This document shows, piece by piece, positions 1 through 8,158 of a stretch of DNA of 64,000 nt. Each line of letters begins with the position of its first letter. The first letter of the stretch is position 1. The notes below the pieces were generated by a model. The model did not search any database, was not told where the DNA came from, and saw only the letters and a program-made list of their open reading frames with translations. Position numbers and translations under genes: made by a program. Source of the DNA: Paenibacillus phytorum (GTDB taxonomy: Bacteria > Bacillota > Bacilli > Paenibacillales > NBRC-103111); assembly GCF_013141715.1 (NCBI RefSeq), contig NZ_WHOA01000099.1, positions 1 through 64,000 on the forward strand, in the 5' to 3' direction.

Positions 1-168
1 CAATACAGGAATCATCTATTGTTAGCTGCCTAGACTTAAACTAAGTTTTTTTCAAGTGTCCTTGACAAAGGGTCCAGATCAAGGTGAATGTAGTCTTTTT
101 TATATTGTAAAGTAATGTATATCATACTATTTATATTTACAGTGCTGGATATTCAGACTTTAACTGCT
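1..168. other. AT-rich non-coding edge of window
   Basis: No gene was recognised here. The stretch is AT-rich and lacks the TGCAACC-type transposon-end motifs found at 8853-9004, so the second end of the Tn7-like element is not visible at this edge. Confidence 0.4.
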
Positions 169-318
169 CTACTGAATCGTACTTCCTGTTTCAAACGTTA
201 ACTTTTCGACTGATTTTTCAGTCTTATTTTTAACAATATGTCCATAAAACTTTCCATTCTTTTCGAAAATAAACATTGTTTTGTCAGGTTCTTTAAGCAA
301 TGGGTATTTTTCAATCAC
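169..318 (-). CDS. Small hypothetical protein, 49 aa
   Basis: A short reading frame starts at a GTG preceded by GGAGGTG six bases upstream, which is a strong ribosome binding site. The predicted 49-aa product is soluble and charged; its middle reads FIFEKNGKFYGHIVK and it ends FETGSTIQ. I do not recognise the family. An ATG just upstream (ATGAAGTGA) stops at once, so the GTG is the only sensible start. It lies beyond the IS6 remnant and probably belongs to the DNA flanking the damaged side of the transposon. The codon pattern and ribosome site support a real gene, but the function is unknown. Confidence 0.5.
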   Translation of the reverse strand: MIEKYPLLKEPDKTMFIFEKNGKFYGHIVKNKTEKSVEKLTFETGSTIQ

Positions 319-360
319 TTCATACACCTCCGATGGAGCATGTCATAAATTTTAAACAAA

Positions 361-387
361 AAACCTCCTTTATACAAGAGGAGGTTT
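361..387 (-). terminator. Rho-independent terminator
   Basis: A perfect 9-bp stem (AAACCTCCT / AGGAGGTTT) with a 9-base loop is followed on the minus strand by a run of T. It lies downstream of the tniQ-IS6 chimera and would end its transcript. Confidence 0.75.
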
Positions 388-448
388 AGAAGCATTGAAA
401 TCTACTGAACTTGAGAAAGCGATGAAATCTTAATAAATTAGATCCGTT

Positions 449-815
449 GGTTCTGGTGCAAGGATTTAAAAAAGTTCCCAGTTACCCGACAAAGTATAGT
501 TTGTCTATGCCACTAAATCAAATATCTTATTTAGCCATTCAACAGCAGTGAGGACAGTCGAATTATCATCGGCCTGCCCTTTCCTTATCATATGTAAAGC
601 CTCAATTCCCTTTAACGTCTGATACGCTGTAAGAAACGATTTGAAACCAAGCATTGGTTTTGTGATTTTTTTTATGAACCGGTGATCTTGCTCCACAATG
701 TTGTTTAGATACTTTGTCTGTCTAATCAAGGTTTCTTTTGGTAAGGATTTCTCATTTATTAATTCTTGTATTGCTGGTGGATATGCTGGATTTTTATCCA
801 AGGTGATTACACGTG
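449..815 (-). mobile_element. IS6-family insertion sequence remnant (3' part)
   Basis: The inner edge encodes the C-terminal part of an IS6-family transposase (DKNPAYP, then YLNNIVEQDHRFIK, MLGFKSF, HMIRKGQ). The outer edge at 449 reads GGTTCTGGTGCAAGG, close to the IS6-family terminal repeat GGTTCTGTTGCAAAG. Only this end is present. The 5' part of the transposase, with the first catalytic Asp, and the other terminal repeat are missing, and sequence homologous to TniQ begins directly at about 815. This fits an IS6 insertion followed by a deletion, or recombination between element and target. Confidence 0.8.
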
Positions 816-1257
816 GGATTATATGGCAATTTAAACATACATTCTCTAATTTAATGTGATGAAAAGGGCATTCATGTATTAATTTAAATTGATGAAAGAG
901 GCTATGATATCCCTCCTGCAAACACATCGGACAATAAACAAAGTGATCATTAAAATGCGATCTATAATGAGCATCTTTTGCATTTAACACAGATGTGATC
1001 TTATCCAAATTAATCTTATTGGTTTCAACTATGTTGCTTTGGAACGCTGAAGTCAGTAGTTCTTCTTCAAATCCTTCCAAAGTGTACAAATTTCTTATCC
1101 TTCGTCCTCTCAATCCTGTTTTTATCTTCTTTACTTGAGTAGTTCCTAAGGTTTGTAGCAGTTCAATGGAATTAATCTCATTGGCATATTTAAATTTCTC
1201 AAATAAAGACCAAGGTGATTCGTAAGATTGTATCCAGTTTTTGTTCCAACAGAACAT
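505..1257 (-). CDS. Chimeric protein: TniQ N-terminus fused to IS6-family transposase C-terminus
   Basis: Residues 1 to about 147 are a TniQ/TnsD-type protein. They include the N-terminal segment FEKFKYAN and a zinc-binding stretch (CPMC, then HECPFH and CLNC) that closely parallel the full-length TniQ at 3560-5230. From about residue 148 the sequence switches in frame to the C-terminal half of an IS6-family transposase, carrying the second catalytic Asp (DKNPAYP) and the catalytic Glu (IVEQDH) but not the first Asp. The TniQ half is cut exactly after its zinc finger. TniQ proteins select targets for Tn7-like transposases by bridging TnsC and a DNA-binding partner; this would have been the element's second target selector. 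It may be a dead fusion, or a short TniQ still able to contact TnsC. The family calls are confident, the functional state is not. Confidence 0.8.
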   Translation of the reverse strand: MFCWNKNWIQSYESPWSLFEKFKYANEINSIELLQTLGTTQVKKIKTGLRGRRIRNLYTLEGFEEELLTSAFQSNIVETNKINLDKITSVLNAKDAHYRSHFNDHFVYCPMCLQEGYHSLFHQFKLIHECPFHHIKLENVCLNCHIIPRVITLDKNPAYPPAIQELINEKSLPKETLIRQTKYLNNIVEQDHRFIKKITKPMLGFKSFLTAYQTLKGIEALHMIRKGQADDNSTVLTAVEWLNKIFDLVA

Positions 1258-1312
1258 AGAATTCTCCCTAGGATTATTTTACTTAAGTGCATGACTAATA
1301 AGTCCAGGCCTT

Positions 1313-1666
1313 CTACTTAGATTCTAATGACTCAAATATCTCTAATGAGATTTTATGGAGCATTTTTACATCCTTTATCTTTTTTGTTCTCAGAAAATCG
1401 CTGTGCTTCTGTATAATTTGTTCTAATTCATAATTTACATCATTGATATCTACTTCATGATATCCAAATATGTCACCGGGTCTTAGACCAAGAGCATTCA
1501 TTATTTTCTCTAATGATTCAAGTGATATGTTTCTGGCCCCTCTCTCGACGTCACCTAGGTATCCTTGTTTTATATTTGCTTTGAAGCCTAACTCCTGTTG
1601 CGTCATCCCTTTAATCTTTCGAAAATTCTTTATTTTTTCTCCTACAATCATTTGCAAACTGGTCAT
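1313..1666 (-). CDS. XRE-family transcriptional repressor
   Basis: The 117-aa protein has an N-terminal Cro/C1-type helix-turn-helix (IKNFRKIKGMTQQELGFKAN, then GYLGDVERGARNISLESLEKI) and a short helical C-terminal tail. The ATG at 1666 is chosen because GGGAGG lies seven bases upstream; upstream in-frame starts lack such a site. It is divergent from the cargo genes at 1787-3402. The 222-bp gap between the two directions contains a good sigma-A promoter for the cargo and a 9-bp motif occurring twice, so it probably represses the cargo and perhaps itself. Small XRE regulators of this kind often silence accessory genes on mobile elements; the target assignment here is inference. Confidence 0.85.
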   Translation of the reverse strand: MTSLQMIVGEKIKNFRKIKGMTQQELGFKANIKQGYLGDVERGARNISLESLEKIMNALGLRPGDIFGYHEVDINDVNYELEQIIQKHSDFLRTKKIKDVKMLHKISLEIFESLESK

Positions 1667-1681
1667 CCATGTCCCTCCCAA

Positions 1682-1719
1682 TAATTGTTATCCCTAATAA
1701 GTTATATAATTAATTGTTA
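1682..1719. promoter_or_regulatory. Putative XRE operator pair
   Basis: TAATTGTTA occurs at 1682-1690 and again at 1711-1719 as direct repeats 29 bp apart. The second copy overlaps the -35 element of the cargo promoter, and the first sits just upstream of the XRE ribosome binding site, as expected for a repressor acting in both directions. Confidence 0.4.
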
Positions 1720-1742
1720 ATATCCATTTTAAGTGATATAAT
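1714..1742 (+). promoter_or_regulatory. Sigma-A promoter of the cargo operon
   Basis: TTGTTA (1714-1719), a 17-bp spacer and a consensus TATAAT (1737-1742) point toward the plus-strand cargo genes. Confidence 0.7.
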
Positions 1743-1786
1743 ATGACTATCCATTCCCAATATTGTTGCCGAGGTGAGAGTTATTG

Positions 1787-1903
1787 TTGAGTACTATTAG
1801 GATTAAAATATCAAAAAAAGTAAACTTACTTTACTTTTTACCTTCTGTGCCAGTAACAGAGCAAAGATATTTATTATATCAAGAGGAAGGTGGTTTTCTT
1901 TAG
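1787..1903 (+). CDS. Small cargo ORF, 38 aa
   Basis: This frame starts with TTG at 1787 behind a GAGGTGAGAG purine block, and its TAG stop abuts the ATG of the 158-aa gene (TAGATG), so translation could be coupled. The product is basic and hydrophobic in the middle (NLLYFLPSVPV). No family was recognised. It could instead be a leader peptide, or an N-terminal remnant of the next protein. The next gene's own ribosome site lies about 13 bases from its ATG, which makes coupling useful. Confidence 0.4.
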   Translation: MSTIRIKISKKVNLLYFLPSVPVTEQRYLLYQEEGGFL

Positions 1904-2380
1904 ATGAATCTAGGGAAAATCACAGTTGGATTGCTTTCCAAACTTAATTTAATACCTACTAATCAATGTATACTACCTAATGGTTTTTATGAATATAGCT
2001 GGGCGGAGTGGCTTCCATTAGCGAATATTACGACTTTGCCTCAAATTAGTTATTGTGTCTCAAAAGGACTAACAAGAGAAGCCACTGTTGAATATCTGTA
2101 TTCACACAATGCCGAGCATCTCTTCATTAACTTTGAAGAAATAAATAGAACTTTTACCTCTGACCATCAAAGAAATGAATACTTCCTTTTTTACTTTCGA
2201 GAATATTCCATAAAGATAAAATTAGAAGAAAACGGTATGTATTATCCAAGTACCATGGAAGAAGTGATCGATTTATTTCTTCAGCTCGGCTTCCTCATAC
2301 AAAACATAGATCAATTTGGTTATAAAACACTCGATTTGATAATACGTCCATTTCCAAAAGTATCTGAGCATTTTAAATAA
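1904..2380 (+). CDS. Hypothetical cargo protein, 158 aa
   Basis: I do not recognise the family. The predicted protein is soluble, with no signal peptide or membrane segment. It is rich in aromatic and acidic residues and appears helical, with WAEWLPLANI near residue 35 and MEEVIDLFLQLGFLIQNI near residue 125. It lies between the 38-aa ORF and the DndB-like gene on the same strand, 26 bases before the latter, so the three probably share the promoter at 1714-1742 and the XRE control. Its position inside a Tn7-like element suggests an accessory, possibly defence-related role, but nothing in the sequence states an activity. Confidence 0.7.
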   Translation: MNLGKITVGLLSKLNLIPTNQCILPNGFYEYSWAEWLPLANITTLPQISYCVSKGLTREATVEYLYSHNAEHLFINFEEINRTFTSDHQRNEYFLFYFREYSIKIKLEENGMYYPSTMEEVIDLFLQLGFLIQNIDQFGYKTLDLIIRPFPKVSEHFK

Positions 2381-2406
2381 ACATTTATCAAAGGAGTTAA
2401 TACAAC

Positions 2407-3402
2407 ATGAACAACACATTAGCAAGTCCAATTGTGATTGAAAATATCATCCAATGCAAAATTCGTGGAAAAATAGCTTATCAAAGTCATGTCCCTTCAA
2501 CAATAGCTTTAAACCTGACTTTCGTTAAACCTTTTGATGATCCATCTGGTAAAGGTTATCAAAGACCCGTAGATTCAAAAAGATGTAATGAATTTGCCAT
2601 ATATTTATCTAAGGGAGAAGATGCATTGTTTACTCCCATATTGCTCAATGCTGGAGGTCAATGGGAGTTTTCAGCATACGACAAACAGCGCCCTGCTTTT
2701 GGTCGGATCATTTGTAATGGAAAAGCCTCCTTAATGGATGGCCAACACAGATTAGGTGGAATTAAAAGATATACCCAGGAGACAAATGCAGAAATCAACA
2801 TTCCTTTCCTAGCCTTTCATTCTTTGGATGAAGATGAGGAAGTTCGCCTATTCGATACTATAAATACAAAGGCAAAAGGAATTGGATCCTCTTTAAGTAA
2901 ATATCTTCGTAGAGATTCTGACGACATGAGCTGGATTGCTACCGAGCTGCTCATCCGATCTGAAAGTCCGTTTTATAATATTGGAAGCATAATTGGAAAA
3001 AGAAATAAAGGACGACATATCACACTTCAAAATTTATATCGAACCTTACACTTACTTAGTAAAAACCCTAAAATTTCTTTTTATTCTCGGGATGACAAAC
3101 TAACAATGGCGTTGACCTTTTATAATGCTGTCAAAGAAAGCTTTCCACAAGAGTGGCTTGATTACAGCAGCTACAGATTGACACACATCGTTTGTTTAGA
3201 TGCACTTTCAATTGCAGGAGCTACTGTACTTGCTAACTGTTCGACTGAATCTAAACGTCAGTTTGATTATAACGGTATAACTAGAGCTGTGAAAAAATTA
3301 GGAAAAATTGACTGGTCAGCTTCCGGACCATTAAAATATATCAAGGGAATGAGTGGTTCCAAGAGCTTGGCGTTAGATCTTGAAGAGCGGATGCTTTCAT
3401 AA
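2407..3402 (+). CDS. DGQHR-domain protein, DndB-like
   Basis: The 331-aa protein carries the family signature LMDGQHRLGGI at about residues 112-122, preceded by RPVDSKRCNEFAIYL (about 56-70) and PILLNAGG, the layout of DndB-type proteins. DndB represses the phosphorothioate DNA-modification operon and recognises its product. Related DGQHR proteins occur alone on mobile elements with unknown jobs. No dndCDE or dndFGH genes are visible, so a role in sulfur modification of its own DNA is not supported. Translation starts at ATG with AAGGAG about ten bases upstream. A strong terminator follows at 3401-3435. It is probably co-transcribed with the 158-aa gene; the family call is good, the function open. 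Confidence 0.8.
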   Translation: MNNTLASPIVIENIIQCKIRGKIAYQSHVPSTIALNLTFVKPFDDPSGKGYQRPVDSKRCNEFAIYLSKGEDALFTPILLNAGGQWEFSAYDKQRPAFGRIICNGKASLMDGQHRLGGIKRYTQETNAEINIPFLAFHSLDEDEEVRLFDTINTKAKGIGSSLSKYLRRDSDDMSWIATELLIRSESPFYNIGSIIGKRNKGRHITLQNLYRTLHLLSKNPKISFYSRDDKLTMALTFYNAVKESFPQEWLDYSSYRLTHIVCLDALSIAGATVLANCSTESKRQFDYNGITRAVKKLGKIDWSASGPLKYIKGMSGSKSLALDLEERMLS

Positions 3403-3435
3403 ATAAGGTAGGACCTTACTGGTCCTACCTTATTT
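3401..3435. terminator. Bidirectional terminator
   Basis: A perfect 15-bp inverted repeat (AAATAAGGTAGGACC and its complement) has a 5-base loop and A/T ends on both sides. It separates the plus-strand cargo from the converging transposition operon that ends at 3560. Confidence 0.85.
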
Positions 3436-3559
3436 ATATCGATTGCCGCGGGTGAATCTAAAAAAGTAACTTGTAACGAGAGTATAAGTTATCATACTAA
3501 CTATTTTTAAAAAGAGTATATTAGTATTAATACTGAGTATTCAAACAATAAACACACAT

Positions 3560-5230
3560 TTATGATAAAACATAAAGAAGTTTATTTAATTCTCTGTCAT
3601 GTTGAGTGTTTTGTTTACGATTGGGCTCTCTCCTACTTTTCACAGTGTTAAATGGACAATATAAATTACTTTCAATCAATTGTTGTCCCCACCAATGAAA
3701 CTCTAAGGATTTATTCCTATTTTTAGGTCGGATAGCAACAAAGAATGGAATCTTATCATATTTTGAATATGGAAGTGTACTTGGAAACAATCTTCGATCT
3801 ATGTAACTTTGTGAAGCGCTTAACATGTTATTGATATGGTTTATAGAAAGATGAGTTATTACTCGATTAAGAAACCACTTTAGTGCAGCCCTACTTTCTA
3901 AAGTAATATCCTCAATATCACTTCCTAAAAATTCATAAAGATTCGCCATAAGCTCCTCATCAAACTGGGGGAATTCAATATGATTTTTATCCAGCCTTTT
4001 TGGGCTTCCATAATTATCAACACTTGTGTGATTACTAAAATTTTGTGAATACTCCCTCCAAAATACATATGCAAATGCATATGGACAAATTTGCATATTA
4101 TCATTAGGATTTTTAACTAATCTATTAATACAAGTCCTGTGCTTTGATAATAATGTTTTTCTTAATTGACCAGCAACTCCAGTTATTGTAGCCGTATAAG
4201 ATCGATAAATCTCTTTTTGAAATTCATGAAATCGAAGTTTTCTAATCGCTTCATTATTTATTCCAGGGAAATTAACTTTTGTATACTTTTGTATTTCGAA
4301 TTTTTCTTTCTCACCTCGTATTTTTTTAACATTCGGTGCACTTGTCACAATGTAATGTGCATTATCTTCATCATGTGAATCTTTAAAATCTAATATTGAA
4401 ATAATATTCTCCAAAGCATTAGGGTAAGCATCTAATTCAATCTCTTTAAATAGATACATATCTTTGAGTCTAAGCATATCACCCGTAGTTAGATTGAGAT
4501 ACTTATTTACATTGTTACAAGTAATTCTATCAAGATTAATCGGTATCCATTGGTTAGAAAAAAGTAATTTTGATTGTGGTTTAAAAAAACGATATTCACA
4601 CTTACATTGAAAGGGCTCAAGCGTATTCAAGTCACTTAGTTCATAAGGAATTTTCGCAAAACATCTCGGGCACTCCTTCAATAAGAGAATCTCATGATAA
4701 GGGCATTTTTTAATTAATTTAAATTGAAAAAAAATACTATGAAAACCATTTTCCATACAAATAGGACAATAAGCTATAGTATCTCTAAAAAAATATGAGT
4801 AATCATAAATCGGTTCATTTTTATATGCTTCTTTTGTTAAAGGTCCTAGCATGTGTGCTATTTCAATTTTGTTTTTATGGTAAAAGTCAATACCTAAACC
4901 ATCTCTAATTATATTAAGATCAAACTTGATGAAGTTCAAAAGATCATATTTGCTTTTGCTCTTATTCTTTTGATTTCTTACTTTCTCATCACCAAACAAG
5001 GACATAATATCCACGGAATTTGCATTGTTGGCATACTTGAACTTTTCAAAAATACCCCAAGCAGATTCAAAAGGAGATATCCATTGGTCATTCCAACATA
5101 ACTTTTCTGAAACTTCATAATCTGTTTCTGTTAACAATCGAAAGACCAAATCGAACACCCCTAATTCAACTGCTAAAGATGGGAAGCCTCTGCTTCTAAA
5201 TAACCTGAACTTTCTATCGCTTCTCTCCAT
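3560..5230 (-). CDS. tniQ: TniQ/TnsD-family target-selection protein
   Basis: This 556-aa protein is the last gene of the tnsABC-tniQ operon and overlaps the end of tnsC by 58 bases. The conserved TniQ core begins around residue 44 (LCWNDQWISPFESAWGIFEK). It is followed by a zinc-binding region near residues 150-215 with CPIC, CPYH, CPRC and FQCKCEY. The long C-terminal part, about 340 residues, fits TnsD-type proteins that bind a specific chromosomal site, rather than the short TniQ of CRISPR-associated elements. No CRISPR effector genes lie nearby. The true start may be downstream of the listed one, because the first 40 residues run inside tnsC and look uncharacteristic. Which site it recognises cannot be read from the window. 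Confidence 0.85.
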   Translation of the reverse strand: MERSDRKFRLFRSRGFPSLAVELGVFDLVFRLLTETDYEVSEKLCWNDQWISPFESAWGIFEKFKYANNANSVDIMSLFGDEKVRNQKNKSKSKYDLLNFIKFDLNIIRDGLGIDFYHKNKIEIAHMLGPLTKEAYKNEPIYDYSYFFRDTIAYCPICMENGFHSIFFQFKLIKKCPYHEILLLKECPRCFAKIPYELSDLNTLEPFQCKCEYRFFKPQSKLLFSNQWIPINLDRITCNNVNKYLNLTTGDMLRLKDMYLFKEIELDAYPNALENIISILDFKDSHDEDNAHYIVTSAPNVKKIRGEKEKFEIQKYTKVNFPGINNEAIRKLRFHEFQKEIYRSYTATITGVAGQLRKTLLSKHRTCINRLVKNPNDNMQICPYAFAYVFWREYSQNFSNHTSVDNYGSPKRLDKNHIEFPQFDEELMANLYEFLGSDIEDITLESRAALKWFLNRVITHLSINHINNMLSASQSYIDRRLFPSTLPYSKYDKIPFFVAIRPKNRNKSLEFHWWGQQLIESNLYCPFNTVKSRREPNRKQNTQHDRELNKLLYVLS

Positions 5231-6222
5231 TTGGCTTGCGTAATTACATCTAAGTTTTCGTCTTCGACCCCAAACTTTCTCAAAGCGTATTCAATTGTCA
5301 ATGTTACATATTGCATTGGAATTTCGAATTCTGCCCTTATCCCAGCCTCGAGACGCATCTCTGAAAAAACTCTATATAAATCTTCTGCAAAAGCTGCTAA
5401 GGAGAAATTCTTAATATTTGGAAAAAAATATCTAGTAAAAGACCATCCACTATCCGCAGGGAAAAATGATTCCTCATCGTAGCTTATCAAACATTCTTTT
5501 AAATCATCGATAGTTCTGACACCGGAAAACTGATGTTGATGAACCATAAACCTACCAATAATTTGTTGTTTACCTTCTTCAAAAAATACATTTCTTTGAT
5601 TGATTAATTCTTCTTGACCTACAAGAAAGACCGTTAAACTTATACCTACACTGTCAAGTTCATTACAAATATCCATTAGCCATCCATATTGAATTACATG
5701 TAATCTCTGAGCATCATCAATAAAAAAAATGATTCGATTTAATCCAACGCTATTTGCTTGCTGTACAAGAAACTTAAGTAGTCTCTCACGTTTTGCAACC
5801 GCCTTACCCGTTGTGGACAGACTATGTCCAATATCTCTTAAGATTTCAGTGAAAAAGACATCTTCATTTGGTTTGGCATGATCTCGACATAATAAAACAT
5901 AAATGGGTAAGTTTCCGAAATCATCTGGTAAAATATTCATTAAATATTTGATTGCTCTCGACTTACCCAACCTTGGCCTACCGTGAATTATTGCTCCAGG
6001 AAAACGGTTTTGAATACATTTTTTCAACTTTTCATATAATTTAGATATTTCATTCGTCGAAAGTAAATACCTTCCAGTATATATTGGGTGAGATCCTTGA
6101 ACAATTAAGGGACGGTTAATTGAAGTTATTTGAATTGGTAACTCTTCTATTATTTCTTCCACGGTTTTCACATCCTTAAAATACGATAGTCCTGCGAATT
6201 TTATTAGGCTTTGGCACTTCAA
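5173..6222 (-). CDS. tnsC: TnsC-like AAA+ ATPase
   Basis: The 349-aa protein is the ATP-dependent regulator linking the target selector to the transposase. The Walker A motif is HGRPRLGKS (about residues 79-87) and the Walker B region is IIFFIDDAQRL (about 163-173). The listed TTG start lies inside the end of tnsB; a GTG at 6171, eight bases beyond the tnsB stop, is an alternative that removes 17 residues. Neither has a convincing ribosome site, so translational coupling to tnsB is likely. Its size and central ATPase fold match the TnsC/TniB group. Placement between tnsB and tniQ is the usual Tn7-like order. Confidence 0.88.
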   Translation of the reverse strand: MKCQSLIKFAGLSYFKDVKTVEEIIEELPIQITSINRPLIVQGSHPIYTGRYLLSTNEISKLYEKLKKCIQNRFPGAIIHGRPRLGKSRAIKYLMNILPDDFGNLPIYVLLCRDHAKPNEDVFFTEILRDIGHSLSTTGKAVAKRERLLKFLVQQANSVGLNRIIFFIDDAQRLHVIQYGWLMDICNELDSVGISLTVFLVGQEELINQRNVFFEEGKQQIIGRFMVHQHQFSGVRTIDDLKECLISYDEESFFPADSGWSFTRYFFPNIKNFSLAAFAEDLYRVFSEMRLEAGIRAEFEIPMQYVTLTIEYALRKFGVEDENLDVITQAKWREAIESSGYLEAEASHL

Positions 6223-8158
6223 CCTTTGAAACTTCTTCTGTTCTTCGTTTTACTTGAGCAAGCTCTATGATTTCTTCATTTACTTTTTCTTGGAGAGATT
6301 CCTCATGAACAATTTCAATGTTATCACTACTCTCAAATTCACTATTTTTTCTTGTTAATTCTAAATATTTATTCCGATTGGTTTTCCTAGTTTTCAATGT
6401 GGATTCTAGATACTTTTGGTAGATTTCTATTGGACACTCGGACGCTGTGAAATCTAACAATTTTTGTTTTTTTAGTGCATATATTTCTCTTCTTACTTGT
6501 AAGGTATGAGGTGCAAGTCCCCACCTTCCTACAGCTCTTAATTTACCAAGCCCAGAACCATCTGGTAAAAATGCCTCAATTACTCGAAGATCATCAATAT
6601 TAACTAGTAAATCAAGTTTTTTGCCAATTAACCCTGAAGAGCGAGCTAAAATGTCATTTGTATACCTGACATTTTCATATTGAATGTAAGGGCGTCTTCC
6701 CTTTTTAATATTTCCTTGAATTTCTCTCGTAGCTTTTAAAGATAAAAAATTTATCTCACTTCTTTGCTCTTCTGGCATTTGATTCACCTCATAACGCTGT
6801 AATCTATTTTGCATTGCCTCTAACGGAGTCGCAAAATTAATACCTTCGCTTCTTGTTCCGTTATACTCAGCTAACAATACTTCTACTAATTCTTCAATGT
6901 GCTCAGCTGATACTCTATATTTAATAGCCTGTTTTTCGGGATTCCTTCGTTTAGGATCTCCAGGGTGACTTCCTGTTGTAATTGGTAATCGTTGAAAACC
7001 ATTTTGTTCAAGCAGCCCGAAAAATCTTTCAATATGGCTTCTCTTTACTGGCGATTTTATTCTACCTGCATTTACAGTACATTTTACTGTCTGTTTTAAG
7101 CGAACTTTTACAATTTCAGAAACATTTGCTTTGGCAAAATCATATAAAAGTTCATTCCATAAGGCCCATTCTGCTTTTGGAATGACTCCTGATGGGAACC
7201 CGCCGTTTTCTGGATAAGTCAAATTTGGGATTGTAAACTTCTTAGGTTTCCAAGGGATTATGGCATTTCTTATACATTTCAAAACATCACTTGGGGTATA
7301 TTCTTTGTTGTAGCTTACATAATGACCTAAAATTGCTTTTGTTCCAACATCAATTATTGCTAATAACCAAATGCGATCAATAATCGTTACAATTTCATCT
7401 CCTTCAGGAGTATAAAGAACTAAAGCAATTATCACATCTAATCGGTGTCCATCAAATTGAACTTGTTCAAAGGGTCTAATAACTTTTTTAACAACACTTC
7501 CTTGCCCCGTTGTATTTGCAATAAGGGCAGCATCTTCTCCATGTCTTTCAGAAGCCTTTTCGAAATGAGCATCATCTAACTTTTTTAAATATTCATATAG
7601 ACTTCTTCTGGCTAGTTCAACAGTATTAAAGGGGTATTGTGTAGGGGATTTGATTCCAAGTTCAGTGCATTTTTTTATAAATTTTCTGTGGATTTCTTTC
7701 CCTCTTATGATAGGGTCTGAGGCTGATCGCGAATTTTGCTTAAAATATAGATTTTCAATTAATGTCTTAAGTTCTGGATAACATGCAAGTAAAAATTGAA
7801 ACGCACCATTCATATTGGGAGGTGTGTGACTGTGAGGATCAGAATCTGGCGTATTGGTACTTTTGTATGATTTTAAGTGTTTATGAGGTATTAGTGCTCT
7901 GTATCCCCAAATAACTCCATTCTCATCAAAATCAAGACACCGCTTAATAAATTTGCTTAAGTGATTTCTGTGAATCCCTGTTACTTCCAATATTTCGTTG
8001 TTTGATAAATTTTTCAAATACAAATCAACGGCTAACTTCCGTTTTTCATATATCTCCTTTAACTCCGAACTAAAATTATCTGTTAACACTATTGGCCATA
8101 AACTAGTATCAATACGATCAGAGAAATCTTCACTCTCAATAATTCTCCTATGTGCCAT
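6176..8158 (-). CDS. tnsB: TnsB-like DDE transposase
   Basis: The 660-aa integrase-fold transposase joins the element's 3' ends to target DNA. N-terminal helix-turn-helix segments (residues 1-120, with NEILEVTGIHRNHLSKFIKR) precede the catalytic core. The triad is visible as VQFDGHRLD, then LAIIDVGTKAILG, then RSHIERFFGLLEQ. A C-terminal region rich in Lys and Glu probably contacts TnsC. The ATG at 8158 is preferred because GGAGG lies about nine bases upstream and it overlaps the tnsA stop by only 11 bases; the longer frame to 8197 would sit inside tnsA. Length and domain order agree with TnsB. Repeated 19-bp motifs at 8853-9004 are its probable binding sites. Confidence 0.92.
   Translation of the reverse strand: MAHRRIIESEDFSDRIDTSLWPIVLTDNFSSELKEIYEKRKLAVDLYLKNLSNNEILEVTGIHRNHLSKFIKRCLDFDENGVIWGYRALIPHKHLKSYKSTNTPDSDPHSHTPPNMNGAFQFLLACYPELKTLIENLYFKQNSRSASDPIIRGKEIHRKFIKKCTELGIKSPTQYPFNTVELARRSLYEYLKKLDDAHFEKASERHGEDAALIANTTGQGSVVKKVIRPFEQVQFDGHRLDVIIALVLYTPEGDEIVTIIDRIWLLAIIDVGTKAILGHYVSYNKEYTPSDVLKCIRNAIIPWKPKKFTIPNLTYPENGGFPSGVIPKAEWALWNELLYDFAKANVSEIVKVRLKQTVKCTVNAGRIKSPVKRSHIERFFGLLEQNGFQRLPITTGSHPGDPKRRNPEKQAIKYRVSAEHIEELVEVLLAEYNGTRSEGINFATPLEAMQNRLQRYEVNQMPEEQRSEINFLSLKATREIQGNIKKGRRPYIQYENVRYTNDILARSSGLIGKKLDLLVNIDDLRVIEAFLPDGSGLGKLRAVGRWGLAPHTLQVRREIYALKKQKLLDFTASECPIEIYQKYLESTLKTRKTNRNKYLELTRKNSEFESSDNIEIVHEESLQEKVNEEIIELAQVKRRTEEVSKVEVPKPNKIRRTIVF

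Noticed and set aside
14..36. AGCTGCCTAGACT shared between 23-35 and 11123-11135
   Set aside because: A 13-bp match with no extended similarity; too short to claim a repeat or attachment site.
2407..3402. Phosphorothioate DNA modification (Dnd) system
   Set aside because: Only a DndB-like gene is present; the modification genes dndC, dndD and dndE are absent.
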